Virus record (IMG/VR): IMGVR_UViG_3300009103_000087
Location: 1-35,957 of that record
Length of the DNA stretch: 35,957 nt
Direction: 5' to 3' (one strand)
DNA from: a virus
Part shown: positions 35,417-35,957 of the stretch, piece by piece
Layout: the number at the start of each line of letters is the position of its first letter
How positions within the stretch are numbered: the stretch's first letter is position 1
Notes under the pieces: model-generated
Told to the model about the DNA's origin: nothing
Databases searched by the model: none
The model's input: the letters and a program-made list of their open reading frames with translations, nothing else
Program-made: the position numbers and the translations under genes

Positions 35417-35957
35417 GTTTGGCAGCCTGAAGCCTCTCAATAAGCTCGAATACTTTTATTTTCGGTAGATCATTCAAGGAATTCACCTTCGATATATCAT
35501 AGTTTTCTGAGTCTAATTTAGACTTTAAAGTATCGAAAGAAACATTTTTCTTTTTCATTAACTCTTGAAGAAGGGTCTTCGGATCTGATTGGTTTAACGC
35601 TTGATCTCCTTGCTGAAGGGAGGCATTAATATTATTGCTACCAGAAAGCTCTTCTTTACCGACAATAGCGATTCTTAAAAAATTACGAACGCAACGAACA
35701 AACGCTCGATTTTCTGCACATGCGGCCAAAAAGGCTTGTCCGAAACCCGTGGTATTGTTAGGCGAAGCATCCCCAATAGCTGAAAACATAACCTCTTGTC
35801 CTTCCGTTTCGTAATTAGGTCTCCAAGTTATATTACATGTAGCTACTACATAATCAGAACTAGGAGAAACGACATCGTAAGTTACGTTCGTGTATCCTCT
35901 GATTTGAGCTAGTTCCTTAATGCCTCCTAAAAGAATGATTAACTGCCAGTCTTTTAG
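35403..35957 (-). CDS. Partial gene, possible ssDNA-annealing (ERF/RAD52-like) protein
   Basis: The frame is open from the stop at 35403 to the right edge (at least 184 codons), so the N-terminus is outside the window. The methionine at 35789 is internal: upstream codons encode QIRGYTNVTYDVVSP and YVVATCNITWRP in good continuity. The core TFSAIGD-like segment (MFSAIGDASPNNT) and AENRAFVRCVRNFL resemble the AETRAxGRAL helix of phage annealing proteins. That resemblance is weak. The C-terminal third is a linker plus a small helical domain (LLQELMKKKNV, LIERLQAAKPKKR) with a basic end. If correct, this marks the transition from tail genes to replication/recombination genes. Confidence 0.55.
   Translation of the reverse strand, partial: LKDWQLIILLGGIKELAQIRGYTNVTYDVVSPSSDYVVATCNITWRPNYETEGQEVMFSAIGDASPNNTTGFGQAFLAACAENRAFVRCVRNFLRIAIVGKEELSGSNNINASLQQGDQALNQSDPKTLLQELMKKKNVSFDTLKSKLDSENYDISKVNSLNDLPKIKVFELIERLQAAKPKKR

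Noticed and set aside
35787-35789. ATG at 35789 (minus) as the true start of the right-edge gene
   Set aside because: There is no ribosome site, and the frame continues upstream for at least 56 codons with protein-like composition.
1-35957. tRNA genes, integrase, attachment sites, insertion sequences
   Set aside because: No cloverleaf-like segment was noticed in the few short gaps, and no integrase or transposase motif occurs in any convincing reading frame.

Overview
The window is a late structural region of a tailed bacteriophage genome: the neck, tail and host-recognition genes of a long, flexible, non-contractile (siphovirus) virion. The DNA is AT-rich, ribosome sites are purine-rich (AAGGA-type), and genes are tightly packed with overlapping stops and starts. 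Nothing in it looks like a bacterial chromosome: there is no tRNA, rRNA, CRISPR array, insertion sequence or metabolic operon. The lectin linker modules and the GGxxPNF motif in the tape measure resemble proteins I associate with marine phages. That is recollection, and the host cannot be named from this sequence.

Layout. (1) Positions 1-3209 hold the 3' part of a large adhesin with repeated lectin-like modules, cut by the left edge, followed by a small unknown gene and a GT2 glycosyltransferase with a helical-repeat tail (3512-4591). (2) Positions 4595-7031 hold four overlapping or abutting genes in the usual connector / head-closure / tail-completion / tail-terminator position. (3) Positions 7101-24839 hold the major tail tube protein, a strong intrinsic terminator, two genes in the tail-assembly-chaperone position separated from a third by a second terminator, and a 4736-residue tape measure protein. 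(4) Positions 34273-24832 are on the opposite strand and read as a lambda-like tail-tip cassette in the order M, L, K (JAMM domain only), I, J, then two beta-rich accessory virion genes. It converges on the end of the tape measure gene with an 8-nt overlap. (5) A short divergent control region (34274-34390) separates the tip cassette from a second tail-tube-like gene that ends in an IPT/TIG Ig-like domain (34391-35416). That gene converges with a partial gene cut by the right edge.

How they work together. The connector and neck genes close the capsid and cap the tail. The tube protein polymerises around the tape measure, held by the chaperones. M, L, I and J build the tip that nucleates the tube. 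The adhesin, the J C-terminus and the glycan-binding-like modules in M and L would contact the host surface. The most unusual features are the very large tape measure (implying a tail of roughly 0.55-0.7 micrometre), eight tandem repeats of about 115 residues in it, two nuclease-fold-like duplicated segments in its N-terminal third, the reversed orientation of the tip cassette, and a recurrent GTGTAA leader motif upstream of transcription-unit starts on both strands.
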